Assembly: GCF_004522155.1 (NCBI RefSeq)
Contig: NZ_SDEA01000001.1
Span: 248,001 to 312,000 of the forward strand
Source: Paracoccus luteus
GTDB lineage: Bacteria > Pseudomonadota > Alphaproteobacteria > Rhodobacterales > Rhodobacteraceae
Direction of reading: 5' to 3'
Length of the DNA stretch: 64,000 nucleotides
Numbering within the stretch: the first letter of the stretch is position 1; the number at the start of each line of letters is the position of its first letter. The notes under the pieces were generated by a model. The model did no database searches and had not been told where the DNA came from. It saw only the letters and a list, made by a program, of their open reading frames with translations. Of the stretch, positions 46,589 through 55,776 are shown piece after piece. The position numbers and the translations under genes are program-made.

Positions 46589-46846
46589 GTGCCATTGGGC
46601 CTGACCCCGCTGCGATCACTGTGGCTGGGTCTGGCGCTGGCGGGGGCCGGGCTGGCCCTGATCGCGGGCGTGCCCCCGCCGCGCGGGGGCGACTGGGCGG
46701 GCATCGCCGCGCTGGCGGTCTGGTGCCTGGTCGAGACGATGGTGCGCCGCAACTGGGGCGCGCTGGCCACGCTGCCCGCGCTGGCGCTTGGCCTTGGCTG
46801 CGCCTTGCCCCTATACCTGTTCCTACGTTCCCGCAGAGTCGCCTGA
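46589..46846 (+). CDS. Small membrane protein upstream of lysA
   Basis: This 85-residue hydrophobic protein has three predicted transmembrane helices (about 7-28, 36-50 and 57-79) and ends in LRSRRVA on the cytoplasmic side by the positive-inside rule. GTG 46589 follows the lipoprotein stop by two bases and its stop overlaps the lysA ATG by one base. It has no recognised family. Tight coupling with lysA supports it being a real gene. Confidence 0.7.
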   Translation: MPLGLTPLRSLWLGLALAGAGLALIAGVPPPRGGDWAGIAALAVWCLVETMVRRNWGALATLPALALGLGCALPLYLFLRSRRVA

Positions 46847-48111
46847 TGGATCACTTCAACTATGCCGGCGGCGTCCTGCACGCCGAGGATGTGCCGCTGC
46901 CCGAAATCGCGGGCCGCATCGGCACGCCCGTCTATGTCTATTCGGCGGCGACCCTGACGCGGCATTTCAACCTGTTCCGGCAGGCGCTGGCGTGGACCGA
47001 CCATCTGGTCTGCTTTGCGGTCAAGGCGAACTCGAATCTGGCGGTGCTGCGCCTTCTGGGCGACCTGGGCGCCGGGATGGACGTGGTGTCGGGCGGCGAA
47101 TACTGCCGCGCCCGCGCCGCCGGCGTCCCCGGCGAGCGGATCGTGTTTTCCGGCGTCGGCAAGACCCGCGACGAGATGCAGTCGGTGATTTCCGGCGGCA
47201 TCCGCCAGTTCAACGTCGAATCCGAGGCCGAGCTGATGGCGCTGTCCGCCGTCGCCGCGGCGATGGGCGCGGTCGTGCCGATCACCGTGCGCGTCAACCC
47301 CGACGTGGACGCCATGACCCACGCCAAGATCGCCACCGGCAAGTCCGAGAACAAGTTCGGCATCCCCATCGCCCGGGCACGCGAGGTCTATGCGCTGGCC
47401 GCGACCCTGCCGGGGCTGCGCGTGGTCGGCATCGACATGCACATCGGCAGCCAGCTGACCGACCTGGAACCCTATCGCGCGGCCTATGCCAAGCTGGCGG
47501 TCCTTGCGCGGGCGCTGCGGGCGGACGGGCACGACATCGCGCGGCTGGACCTGGGCGGCGGGCTTGGCATCCCCTACCGCCGCGACAACGCCGCCCCGCC
47601 CCTGCCGATGGAATACGGGCAGGTCGTGCGCGAGACGGTGGGCGACCTGGGTTGCGAGATCCAGATCGAGCCGGGGCGCAACATCGCCGGCAACGCGGGC
47701 GTGCTGCTGGCGTCCGTCATCTATCTGAAACAGGGCGAGGGGCGCGATTTCCTGATCCTCGACGCCGCGATGAACGACCTGATCCGGCCCGCGATGTATG
47801 ACGCGCACCACGACATCATCCCGGTGCGCCAGCCGGTGGTCGGCGCGGCCGTGTCCCCGGTGGACGTGGTCGGTCCCGTCTGCGAGACGGGCGACACCTT
47901 CGCCCGCGGCGCGCAGCTGCCGGCGCTGGGTCAGGGCGATCTGGTCGCGTTCCGGTCGGCCGGGGCCTATGGCGCGGTCATGGCGTCGGAATACAACACC
48001 CGCCCCCTGGTCCCCGAGGTGCTGGTGTCCGGCGACCGCTGGGCGCTGATCCGCGCCCGCCCCACGATCGAGGAGATGCTGGCCCGCGACAGCATCCCGG
48101 CCTGGCTGTGA
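46846..48111 (+). CDS. lysA: Diaminopimelate decarboxylase
   Basis: This 421-residue PLP enzyme makes lysine from meso-diaminopimelate. The PLP lysine is in CFAVKANSN, the glycine-rich phosphate loop in LDLGGGLGIPY, and catalytic Cys in VCETGDTFA; HIGSQLTDL and EPGRNIAGNAG are typical. ATG 46846 overlaps the preceding stop by one base. Its own stop overlaps the DUF4175 gene start (GTGA). Confidence 0.97.
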   Translation: MDHFNYAGGVLHAEDVPLPEIAGRIGTPVYVYSAATLTRHFNLFRQALAWTDHLVCFAVKANSNLAVLRLLGDLGAGMDVVSGGEYCRARAAGVPGERIVFSGVGKTRDEMQSVISGGIRQFNVESEAELMALSAVAAAMGAVVPITVRVNPDVDAMTHAKIATGKSENKFGIPIARAREVYALAATLPGLRVVGIDMHIGSQLTDLEPYRAAYAKLAVLARALRADGHDIARLDLGGGLGIPYRRDNAAPPLPMEYGQVVRETVGDLGCEIQIEPGRNIAGNAGVLLASVIYLKQGEGRDFLILDAAMNDLIRPAMYDAHHDIIPVRQPVVGAAVSPVDVVGPVCETGDTFARGAQLPALGQGDLVAFRSAGAYGAVMASEYNTRPLVPEVLVSGDRWALIRARPTIEEMLARDSIPAWL

Positions 48112-50756
48112 GACGGCGCTGGCGCAGCGGGAAAGCTGGGCCGGCGCCGGACCACGGGGCGCTGCCCGGCACGGGCGGGGTGGCGCGGGCCGCGCCCCCG
48201 CAGGCCCGGCGCGCGGTGCGCTGGACGCTGTGGGGCCTGTGGTACGAGGCGGGGCTGCGCGCCTTCTGGCTGGCGCTGAGCCTTGCCGGGCTGGCGCTTG
48301 CGGCGCTGGCGCTGGGGCTGGTCGCGCCGCTGCCCGCCCGCGCGCTGGCCCTGGGGCTGGCGCTGTGGGGCGGGGCGCTGACCGTGGCCGTGGCATGGGG
48401 CGCCGGGCGGTTCCGCAGGCCCGTTCCCGACGCCGCGCTGGCGCGGGTCGATGCGGCGCTGCCGGGCCGGCCGTTGTCGGCGCTGGGCGACCGCATGGCG
48501 TTGGGCGGCGAGGCGGCGGACGGGCTGTGGCGCGCCCATCTGGACGCCGCCCGCGCCGCCGCCGCCCGCGCCCGGCCGGTCGCCCCGGACGCCGGGCTGA
48601 CCCGCCGCGATCCCTTTGCGCTGCGGCTGGTGGCGCTGACCGCGGTGGGCATGGCCGCGATCTTTGGCGGGGCCGGACCGGCGGGGCAGGGGCTGGCCGC
48701 GCTGGCCGCCACATGGAAGCCCGCGCCCCGAGCGGGCAGCGCGCCCGCCGCCGGCCCCTCGTGGGAGGGGTGGGCCGCGCCCCCCGCCTATACACGGCGG
48801 CCGACGATCTATTTGAACGCGCTGCCGGGCGACGCGCTGACCGTGCCCGAAGGCTCGGTCCTGACGTTCCGGCTGTATGGCAACGGCCAGGGCGTGACGC
48901 AGGACATCGGTCCCCCCGCCGGCGACGCAGCCCCCGAGATGCCCGAGTTCACGGCCGAGCGCGATGGCACGGTCACGGTGGGCGGCCGCAGCTTTGCCGT
49001 GACGGTGCTGCCCGACGCGGCCCCGGCGGTGACGCTGGCGGCGCTGGCCGAACGGCGCGCGGACGGGCGGCTGGTGCAGGGGTTTTCGGCCAGCGACGAC
49101 AACGGCATCGCCACGGGGCAGGCTGTGCTGACGCTGGATCTGGCGGCGGTGGATCGCCGCCACGGGCTGGCCGCCGACCCGGAACCCCGCGACGCGCTGG
49201 CGCTGGACCTGCCGTTGCCCGGCGCGGGCGCCCGGCGCGACGTGACCGCGACGCTGGCCGCCGATCTGGCCCGCCACCCGTGGGCGAACCTGCCGGTGAC
49301 GCTGCGGCTGACGGTGGCGGACGGCATCGGGCAGGCGGCCGAGACCCCTGCGGCGGCGATGATCCTGCCGGGGCGGCGCTTTTTCGACCCGCTGGCGGCG
49401 GCGCTGGTCGAACTGCGCCGCGACCTGCTGTGGTCGCGGGCGAACGCCCGGCGCAGCGCGCAGCTGCTGCGCGCCGCGGTGTGGCAGCCTGGCGACGGCA
49501 TCAGCCCCGACACCGCGCGCGCGGTCGCCGGGGCAGTGACCGCGCTTGAGGCCGGCCCCCTGTCGCCCGAGACGCGCGACCGTCTGGCCGAGGCGCTGTG
49601 GACCGCCGCCGTGGCGATCGAGGATGGCGGCCTGCCCGACGCGCTGGCCCGCATGCAGCAGGCGCAGGAACGGCTGTCCGAGGCGATCCGCAACGGCGCC
49701 AGCCCCGACGAGATCCAGAAGCTGATGGACGAGCTGAAGGCCGCGACCGACGCCTATACCGACATGCTGGCCCAGCAGGGCGCCGATCCCGCCGACCGCT
49801 TCGACCGCTCGCCCCGCCAGCAGGGTCAGCAGATCACCGGCGACCAGATCCAGCAGATGATGGACGAGATCCAGCGCCTGATGAACGAGGGTCGCATGGC
49901 CGAGGCCGCCGAGCTGCTGGAGCAGTTCAACCGCATGATGGAAAACCTGAAGGTCACGCAGGGCCAGGGCGGAGAGGGGCAGGGCGGCCCCTCGGGCCGG
50001 CTGGCCGAGACGCTGCGCGAGCAGCAGCGTCTGGCGGACGAGGCGATGCGGCAAGCGCAGGATCCCTTGGGCGACTGGCAGCAGGGCGGCACGCCCGGCG
50101 ATGGGCAGCAGCCGGGCCAACAGGGCGAGGGGCAGCAGGGCCAGGGTCAGCCGGGCGACGGCCAGCAGGGACAACAGGGCGGAGGTCAGCAGGGCGGGGG
50201 TTCGCTTGCCGACCGGCAGCGCGCCCTGCGAGAGGAGCTGGGCCGCCAGCGCGGCCTGCTGCCGGGCCGCGGGACCGAGGCTGGCGACCGCGCCGGCCGC
50301 CAGCTGGACGAGGCCGGCCGCGCGATGGAGGACGCCGAGAACGCCCTGCGCGACGGCGATCCGGCCGGCGCGATGGACCGCCAGGCCGACGCCATCGAGG
50401 CGATGCGCGAGGGGATGCGCGCGCTGAACGACCTGAACGAAGGCCAGTCGGGCGATCAGGGAGAGGGCCAGCAGGGACAGGGCCAGCAGGGACAGGGCGA
50501 GACGCCCGGCCAGCAGGGCGCGGCGCGGGCCGACGGGGGGCAGGGCCGGGGCGACCTGCGCCCGGGCCGCGATCCGCTGGGCCGCGACATCGGCGGGCAG
50601 GGCGGCAACGTGACCACGGGCGACGCGCTGGCCGACGCGCAGGACGGCACCGGCCGCGCCCGTGACCTGCAGGACGAAATCCGCCGCCGCAGCGGCCAGC
50701 CCGACCGCCCCCGCGACGAACGCGACTATCTGGGACGGCTGCTGGACAGGTTCTGA
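48108..50756 (+). CDS. DUF4175 / TIGR02302-family large membrane protein with Gln-Gly repeats
   Basis: This 882-residue protein has an N-terminal pair of transmembrane helices (about 48-95), a third near 170-195, then an extracytoplasmic beta-rich region (WEGWAAPPAYTRRPTIYL onward) and a long helical region. A stretch about residues 620-700 is made of GQQG, GEGQQG and QGQGQ units, with more after 780. The C-terminus (YLGRLLDRF) is the family's usual ending. The family is found beside lysA in Rhodobacterales and has no firm function; envelope biogenesis is assumed. GTG 48108 overlaps the lysA stop. It may contain flexible Q/G tracts that vary between strains. Confidence 0.85.
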   Translation: MRRRWRSGKAGPAPDHGALPGTGGVARAAPPQARRAVRWTLWGLWYEAGLRAFWLALSLAGLALAALALGLVAPLPARALALGLALWGGALTVAVAWGAGRFRRPVPDAALARVDAALPGRPLSALGDRMALGGEAADGLWRAHLDAARAAAARARPVAPDAGLTRRDPFALRLVALTAVGMAAIFGGAGPAGQGLAALAATWKPAPRAGSAPAAGPSWEGWAAPPAYTRRPTIYLNALPGDALTVPEGSVLTFRLYGNGQGVTQDIGPPAGDAAPEMPEFTAERDGTVTVGGRSFAVTVLPDAAPAVTLAALAERRADGRLVQGFSASDDNGIATGQAVLTLDLAAVDRRHGLAADPEPRDALALDLPLPGAGARRDVTATLAADLARHPWANLPVTLRLTVADGIGQAAETPAAAMILPGRRFFDPLAAALVELRRDLLWSRANARRSAQLLRAAVWQPGDGISPDTARAVAGAVTALEAGPLSPETRDRLAEALWTAAVAIEDGGLPDALARMQQAQERLSEAIRNGASPDEIQKLMDELKAATDAYTDMLAQQGADPADRFDRSPRQQGQQITGDQIQQMMDEIQRLMNEGRMAEAAELLEQFNRMMENLKVTQGQGGEGQGGPSGRLAETLREQQRLADEAMRQAQDPLGDWQQGGTPGDGQQPGQQGEGQQGQGQPGDGQQGQQGGGQQGGGSLADRQRALREELGRQRGLLPGRGTEAGDRAGRQLDEAGRAMEDAENALRDGDPAGAMDRQADAIEAMREGMRALNDLNEGQSGDQGEGQQGQGQQGQGETPGQQGAARADGGQGRGDLRPGRDPLGRDIGGQGGNVTTGDALADAQDGTGRARDLQDEIRRRSGQPDRPRDERDYLGRLLDRF

Positions 50757-50796
50757 GGAAAAGACACGCCGCGCGGTCCGGCGTGAGCGGGCCGGA

Positions 50797-50818
50797 CGGC
50801 GGGGGGCTGGCCCCGCCG
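50797..50818 (+). terminator. Possible hairpin after the DUF4175 gene
   Basis: CGGCGGGG pairs with CCCCGCCG across a 6-base loop 41 bp after the stop codon. There is no clear T-run. Confidence 0.35.
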
Positions 50819-50827
50819 GTCTGCTGG

Positions 50828-50965
50828 CGGCAAAGCTGCCGCGCAGGCTCAGGAAATCCCGTTCAGCATGCTGCGGTCATCCACCCGCGCCACCTCGCGC
50901 GGCTTGTTCGGGAACAGCGGCTGGATCAGCGCCCGGTCGACATCCGTCAGATCAAAGCGCGCCAT
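50828..50965 (-). pseudogene. IS5-family transposase fragment (N-terminal remnant)
   Basis: The minus-strand frame from ATG 50965 reads MARFDLTDVDRALIQPLFPN then KPREVARVDDRSMLNGI. This is the unmistakable start of IS5/IS427-group transposases (usual form MARFDLTDxEWxxIxPLLPxKPRGVPRVDDRRVLNGI). After LNGI a one-base shift breaks the frame (stop at 50849); in the other frame a few residues (FLSLRGS) still resemble the FWVLRSG that normally follows. The rest of the gene is gone. Upstream, the GGATTCCGTTGATTGCGG-like stretch near 50996-51018 resembles an IS terminal region directly against the zinc-ribbon gene stop. Confidence 0.8.
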
Positions 50966-51020
50966 CCCCGGTCCTCTTCTGGCCGAGTGAATCACGCCAC
51001 CGCAATCAACGGAATCCAGC

Positions 51021-52173
51021 TCAGGGGTTCGCACCCTGGTCGGACAGCGAACGCACCCTGTCGGTGGCGTCCTGCAGCAGGTGATCCCCGCGCAGCTCCA
51101 GCCAGTCGCGGCCGGCGTTCACCTGCTCGCGCCAGCCCATCAGCTGCGCGCCCAGCGGCCCCTGGTCGGCAAGGCGGGGCGCCAGCGCGTAAAGCGCAAC
51201 GGCCACCAGCGCGACCATGACCGCGACGTGAAAGCCGGCGTCGTGGCGGCGGCGGCCGCGGGCCGCAGCGGGTGCCCGCGGCGTGGGTCGCGCAGCGGGG
51301 TAATGCGGGGCCGCTGCAACGGCTTGCGGCGCGCGGGGCAGCGACAACTGCGGCGGCGCGTCGGGCGCGGCCGGGCTGCCCGGATCGTCCAGCAGATCGG
51401 CGGGATCGGGGCTGCGGAGCGGTTCGGCTGCGCTATGCCGGGGCGGCAGGTCGTCACCCGCCCGCCCGCCGGACAGCGCGTCGTCGGGCGGGGCGTCCAG
51501 CGCGCGCGGCCTGCGGGGCGGGCGGCGTCCCTGCCGCGATCCGGCGGGGCGGGATGTCGTCGCGGGCCAGCCCGCCGGGCAGGGTGTCGTCCAATGGCCG
51601 GGCGGCCGGGGCGACCAGTGGCCGCGTGCCCGGCGCGACGGGCGTCTCGCCCGGTGCGGACAAGGCGGGGCGGACCTCCGGCCCCTCAGCGTGCGTGTCC
51701 GCTGTCTCGCCCCTTGCGGACGCATCCCGGCGGTCCTTCGGTCCCTTGGCGTCCGTGTCCTCAGTCCCGGCGGGCGCAAGCGACTGCACGTGCGCGACCG
51801 TTGCGGGCACGGCGGGCGCTGTCGTCAGAGAGGAGGGCGGGGCAGTCGAGGTATTCGCCCCCGCATCGGGCCCCGCCGCCCCTTCGCGCGGGCGTTGGAA
51901 CTGGACCAGCGCGGCGGTGGTGCGTTCCACCGCGCGTTCGGCGGCACGCTCGGCGGCGCGGGCCTCAAGCTCGCGCGCGGCCTCTTGCCGCAGGATGTCC
52001 AGCACCGAATCGTTCAGCGGCCGGCTGAGCGTCGGGCGCGCGGCCGGGTCAAAGGGCCGGGTCGCCCGCCAGACGTGGTCGCAGGACGAACATTCCACGT
52101 CGCGGCCCTGCGGTGGGATCGCGGCGGCGTCGATTTCGTATTGCGCGCCGCAGCGCGGGCAGACCAGCCGCAT
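51021..52173 (-). pseudogene. MJ0042-type zinc-ribbon membrane protein, split by a frameshift
   Basis: From ATG 52173 the protein begins MRLVCPRCGAQYEIDAAAIP with a zinc ribbon (two CxxC, ECSSCDHVW), then a Pro/Ala-rich middle. That frame ends at 51454. The expected family C-terminus, a membrane helix (VAVMVALVAVALYALAPRLA) and a helical tail ending SDQGANP, is in a different frame ending at 51021. The frames change near the CG-rich tract at about 51508-51520, and either one extra base or two lost bases (one CG unit) would explain it. This is a true frameshift or a sequencing error. The gene usually sits divergent to ftsE, as here. Confidence 0.7.
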
Positions 52174-52301
52174 TCGTCCCGTCCCCGTCCGGCCGGCACC
52201 CGAAGGCCCGTGGTTTTCATTGCCGCACGGACGTTCTATCAACGCCCGGTCCGGTCGCCAAGCAGAGCCGACCAGGAGTGCCGGGCGAGCGAGGTGCGGG
52301 C

Positions 52302-52976
52302 GTGATCGAGATGCGGGATGTGGCGTTCGGCTATCGCGGCGGGGGTGACTTGCTGCACGACATATCGCTGAGCCTGCCGCGCGGATCCTTCCACTTCCTG
52401 ACCGGCCCGTCCGGGTCGGGCAAGACCACGTTCCTGCGGCTGTGCATCGCCGACCTGCTGCCCACCGCGGGCAAGCTGGTGGCGTTCGGCCAGGACGTGG
52501 CGGGGCTGGGCCGCGACGCCATCGCCTCGCTGCGCCGCAGGGTGGGGGTCGTGCAGCAGGACGCGCAGTTCCTGGACCATCTGCCCGTCGCCGAGAACAT
52601 CGCCCTGCCGATGGTGCTGTCGGGCGAACCCGTCGACATGCAGGCCATTCGCGACCTGCTGGCCTGGGTGCAGATGACCGGCCACGCCCGCGCCCTGCCG
52701 CCCGCGCTGTCGGGGGGCGAACGCCAGCGCGCGGCGCTGGCCCGCGCGGTGATCCTGTCGCCCGACCTGATCCTGGCGGACGAGCCGACGGGCAACCTGG
52801 ACTGGGACATGTCGATGCGGCTGCTGCAGCTGCTGGTCGAACTGAACCGGTCGGGCAAGACGGTGCTGGTCGCCACCCATGATCTGAACCTGATCCGCGC
52901 CGCCAAGCAGCAGGTGTCGGCGCGGGTGCTGCGGATCGCGGGCGGCCGGCTGCAAAGCGCGGGGGCCGAGCTGTGA
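52302..52976 (+). CDS. ftsE: Cell-division ATP-binding protein FtsE
   Basis: This 224-residue ABC ATPase pairs with FtsX at the septum to control peptidoglycan hydrolases. Walker A is GPSGSGKTT, the signature LSGGERQRAALARA, Walker B LILADEPTGNLD. GTG 52302 has GAGG 7 bases upstream and gives the FtsE N-terminus VIEMRDVAFGY. The open frame extends to 52113. The stop overlaps the ftsX start (GTGA). Confidence 0.95.
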   Translation: MIEMRDVAFGYRGGGDLLHDISLSLPRGSFHFLTGPSGSGKTTFLRLCIADLLPTAGKLVAFGQDVAGLGRDAIASLRRRVGVVQQDAQFLDHLPVAENIALPMVLSGEPVDMQAIRDLLAWVQMTGHARALPPALSGGERQRAALARAVILSPDLILADEPTGNLDWDMSMRLLQLLVELNRSGKTVLVATHDLNLIRAAKQQVSARVLRIAGGRLQSAGAEL

Positions 52977-53998
52977 GCGCCGACCACATCCCGAACGACG
53001 AGATCCCGAACGGGGACGCCAAGGATGCGCGCGCACCCGATCCGGCACCCGCCACTGCCCCCCGCCAGCGGCAGGCCCGCACCGATCTGCGCGCGCTGGA
53101 CCTGCGGACGCTGGGCCGCGCGCTGATCGGGCGTCAGGCCGGCATTGCCGACCGCATCGTGCCGCCCAGCGGCGCGACCGCGCGGCTGACCATGTTCACG
53201 GCGGGGGTGATGGCGTTCCTGGCCGTGTTCGCGCTGGCGCTGGCGCTGGCCACGGGCCGGCTGGCCGACCGCTGGGCCGAGGGGCTGGCCCAGACCCTGA
53301 CCATCCGCGTGTCGGCCCCCGCGGCCGAGCTGGACGCGCAGACCGCCGCCGTGATGGCCGCGCTGGCCACCATCCCCGGCGTCGAGGCCGCGCGCGAGCT
53401 GCCCGCGGACGAGGTCGGCGCCCTGCTTGAGCCGTGGTTCGGCCCCGACGTGCCGGTCGACGCGCTGCCCATCCCCCGCCTGATCGAGGTGCGGCAGTCG
53501 GCCGGGTTCGACGCGCAGGCCCTGCGCCTGCGGTTGGCTGGCGAGGCGCCCGGCGCGGTGCTGGACGACCACACCGAATGGCGCCGCCCGCTGATCGGCG
53601 CGGCCGCAAGGCTGCGCATCCTGGGCTGGCTGTCGCTGGGGCTGATCGCCGCCGCCTCGGCCGCGATGCTGACGCTGGCCGCGCAGGCGGCGCTGGCGGC
53701 GAACGGGCAGGTGATCCGCGTCATGCGCCTGATCGGGGCGCGCGATTTGACCATCGCGACCGCATTCGTGCGCCGCTTTACCCGCCGGGCCGCGGGCGGC
53801 GCGGCGGTGGGCACGCTGGCGGGGATGGCCGCGATCGCCGCGCTGCCCGACATGCAGGCGGCGGGCGGGTTCCTGACCGGCCTCGGCTTTGCCGGCTGGG
53901 GCTGGCTGTGGCCGCTGCTGGTGCCGGTGATCGGCGCGGCCTTGGGCTTTGCCGCGACGCGGGCCGCCGCGCTGCGGATGCTGCGCGGGCTGCGCTGA
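52973..53998 (+). CDS. ftsX: Cell-division membrane protein FtsX
   Basis: This 341-residue integral membrane protein has a cytoplasmic N-terminus, TM1 (about 75-95), a periplasmic loop (about 100-205) and three further helices (about 215-240, 270-295, 305-330). It partners FtsE. The extracellular loop contains IPGVEAARELPADEV, typical of FtsX. Its start overlaps the ftsE stop and its stop overlaps plsC (TGATG), so the three form one operon. Confidence 0.92.
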   Translation: MSADHIPNDEIPNGDAKDARAPDPAPATAPRQRQARTDLRALDLRTLGRALIGRQAGIADRIVPPSGATARLTMFTAGVMAFLAVFALALALATGRLADRWAEGLAQTLTIRVSAPAAELDAQTAAVMAALATIPGVEAARELPADEVGALLEPWFGPDVPVDALPIPRLIEVRQSAGFDAQALRLRLAGEAPGAVLDDHTEWRRPLIGAAARLRILGWLSLGLIAAASAAMLTLAAQAALAANGQVIRVMRLIGARDLTIATAFVRRFTRRAAGGAAVGTLAGMAAIAALPDMQAAGGFLTGLGFAGWGWLWPLLVPVIGAALGFAATRAAALRMLRGLR

Positions 53999-54786
53999 TG
54001 GCGGGCCGGGCGCCGGATTACCGTCCCGGCCGGCTGGGGCCGCTGTGGTGGCTGCGGACGCTGACCTATTACCTGCACGTCAGTCTGGCGACGCTGGTGC
54101 TGGGCATTTGGGGACTGCCCAAGGCCCTGACCGGCGGGCGGCAGGGGGCGCAGCGGGTGGCGACCGTCTGGATCGCGCATATGCTGCGCGCCGCGCGCTG
54201 GCATTTCGGCGTCCGGGTCGAGGTGCGGGGCACGCCGCCCGCCGCCGACTGCATCGTGGCGGCCAAGCACCAAAGTTTCCTCGACATCCTGGCGATCTCG
54301 GACGCCTGCCCGCAGCGCGCCTTTGTCATGAAAAAGGAAATCATGCGCGTGCCGATCATGGGCTGGTTCGCGCGCGAGGTCGGGTCCGTCCCCATCGACC
54401 GCGGCCGCGGGGCCGAGGCGCGCAACGCCATGATCCGCGCCGTCAACGCGGCAATGGCGCAGGGCCTGGGCCAGCTGATCATCTATCCCGAGGGCACGCG
54501 AACGCGCCCCGGCACCCGCCGCCCGTGGAAGGCGGGCGTCGCCACGCTGTATCAGGCGACGGGCCTGCCCTGCCAGCCGGTGGCCGTGAACTGCGGCATG
54601 TTCTGGCCGCGCGAGGGACTGCGCGTCCGCCCCGGCGTCGCGGTGATCGAGTTCCTGCCCCCGATCCCCCCCGGCCTGCCGCCCGCCGACCTGCTGGCGC
54701 GGGTCGAGGCCGAGGTCGAGGCCGCCTCGGACCGGCTGATGGCCGAGGCGGGGCTGGCGCTGCCGGCGCGCCCGCACGTCGCATGA
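53998..54786 (+). CDS. plsC: 1-acyl-sn-glycerol-3-phosphate acyltransferase
   Basis: This 262-residue inner-membrane enzyme adds the second acyl chain to make phosphatidic acid. The acyltransferase blocks are HQSFLD (HX4D), MGWFAREVGSVPIDRG, YPEGTRTRPG and the fourth block VAVNCGMFWPR. One membrane segment is at about 24-45. It follows ftsX with a one-base overlap. Confidence 0.92.
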   Translation: MAGRAPDYRPGRLGPLWWLRTLTYYLHVSLATLVLGIWGLPKALTGGRQGAQRVATVWIAHMLRAARWHFGVRVEVRGTPPAADCIVAAKHQSFLDILAISDACPQRAFVMKKEIMRVPIMGWFAREVGSVPIDRGRGAEARNAMIRAVNAAMAQGLGQLIIYPEGTRTRPGTRRPWKAGVATLYQATGLPCQPVAVNCGMFWPREGLRVRPGVAVIEFLPPIPPGLPPADLLARVEAEVEAASDRLMAEAGLALPARPHVA

Positions 54787-54849
54787 CACTGGACATCGCG
54801 CGCCCCCGCGCCTAGCCCTTGGCGGTTCCCCGCAGCCAGAGCCCGCGCG

Positions 54850-55776
54850 ATGCCCCCCATCATCGAGATCGACCACCTGTCCAAGCGTTACGATAGCGGC
54901 ACCCACGCGCTGGACGACGTGTCCCTGACCATCGAACCGGGCGAGATCCTGGCCCTGCTGGGACCGAACGGAGCCGGCAAGACGACGCTGATTTCCACCA
55001 TCTGCGGGCTGGTCGTGCCGACATCGGGCACGGTCCGCGTTGGCGGTCACGACATCCGCAGCCAGTGGCGCGCGGCGCGCCGCCTGATCGGGCTGGTGCC
55101 GCAGGAAATCGCGCTGGAACCGTTCGAGAAGGTGGCGGACTCGGTCCGCTTCACCCGCGGGCTTTACGGCGAGGGGCCGGACGAGGCGCACCTGGAAAAG
55201 CTGTTGCGCAGCCTTGCGCTGTGGGACAAGCGCGACGCGAAAACGCGCGAGCTGTCGGGCGGGATGAAGCGCCGGGTGCTGATCGCCAAGGCGCTGTCGC
55301 ACCGGCCCAAGGTGCTGTTCCTGGATGAACCCACCGCGGGCGTGGACGTGCATCTGCGCCGCGAGATGTGGCAGGTCGTCCGCGACCTGCGCGCCGAGGG
55401 CGTGACCATCATCCTGACCACCCATTACCTGGAAGAGGCCGAGGACATGGCCGACCGCATCGGGGTCATCGACAAGGGCCGCCTGCTGCTGGTGCGCCCC
55501 AAGGCCGAGCTGATGGGCGAGTTCGGCCGAAAGCAGCTGCGGGTCGAACTGGACCGCCCCCTGAACGGCCTGCCCCCCGGCTGGGACGAAGGGGGGCTGT
55601 CGCTGTCCGACGACGGCAGGGTGCTAACCTATGACTATGACGCGCGGGCCGAACGCACCGGCATCGGCCGCCTGCTGGCCGAGCTGAACGCGGGCGGGGT
55701 GGGCGTGCGCGACGTGGCGACGCGGCAATCCTCGCTGGAGCAGGTGTTCATGTCGCTGCTGGAGGAGAACGCATGA
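54850..55776 (+). CDS. ABC-2 type exporter, ATP-binding subunit
   Basis: This 308-residue ATPase has Walker [10 protein letters not shown] (38-46), signature [16 protein letters not shown], Walker [13 protein letters not shown] and switch His in [11 protein letters not shown]-terminal domain of about 80 residues follows. The family (YadG/CcmA-like) exports lipids, polysaccharides or drugs; the substrate is not clear here. It overlaps its permease gene by ATGA. Confidence 0.92.
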   Translation: MPPIIEIDHLSKRYDSGTHALDDVSLTIEPGEILALLGPNGAGKTTLISTICGLVVPTSGTVRVGGHDIRSQWRAARRLIGLVPQEIALEPFEKVADSVRFTRGLYGEGPDEAHLEKLLRSLALWDKRDAKTRELSGGMKRRVLIAKALSHRPKVLFLDEPTAGVDVHLRREMWQVVRDLRAEGVTIILTTHYLEEAEDMADRIGVIDKGRLLLVRPKAELMGEFGRKQLRVELDRPLNGLPPGWDEGGLSLSDDGRVLTYDYDARAERTGIGRLLAELNAGGVGVRDVATRQSSLEQVFMSLLEENA

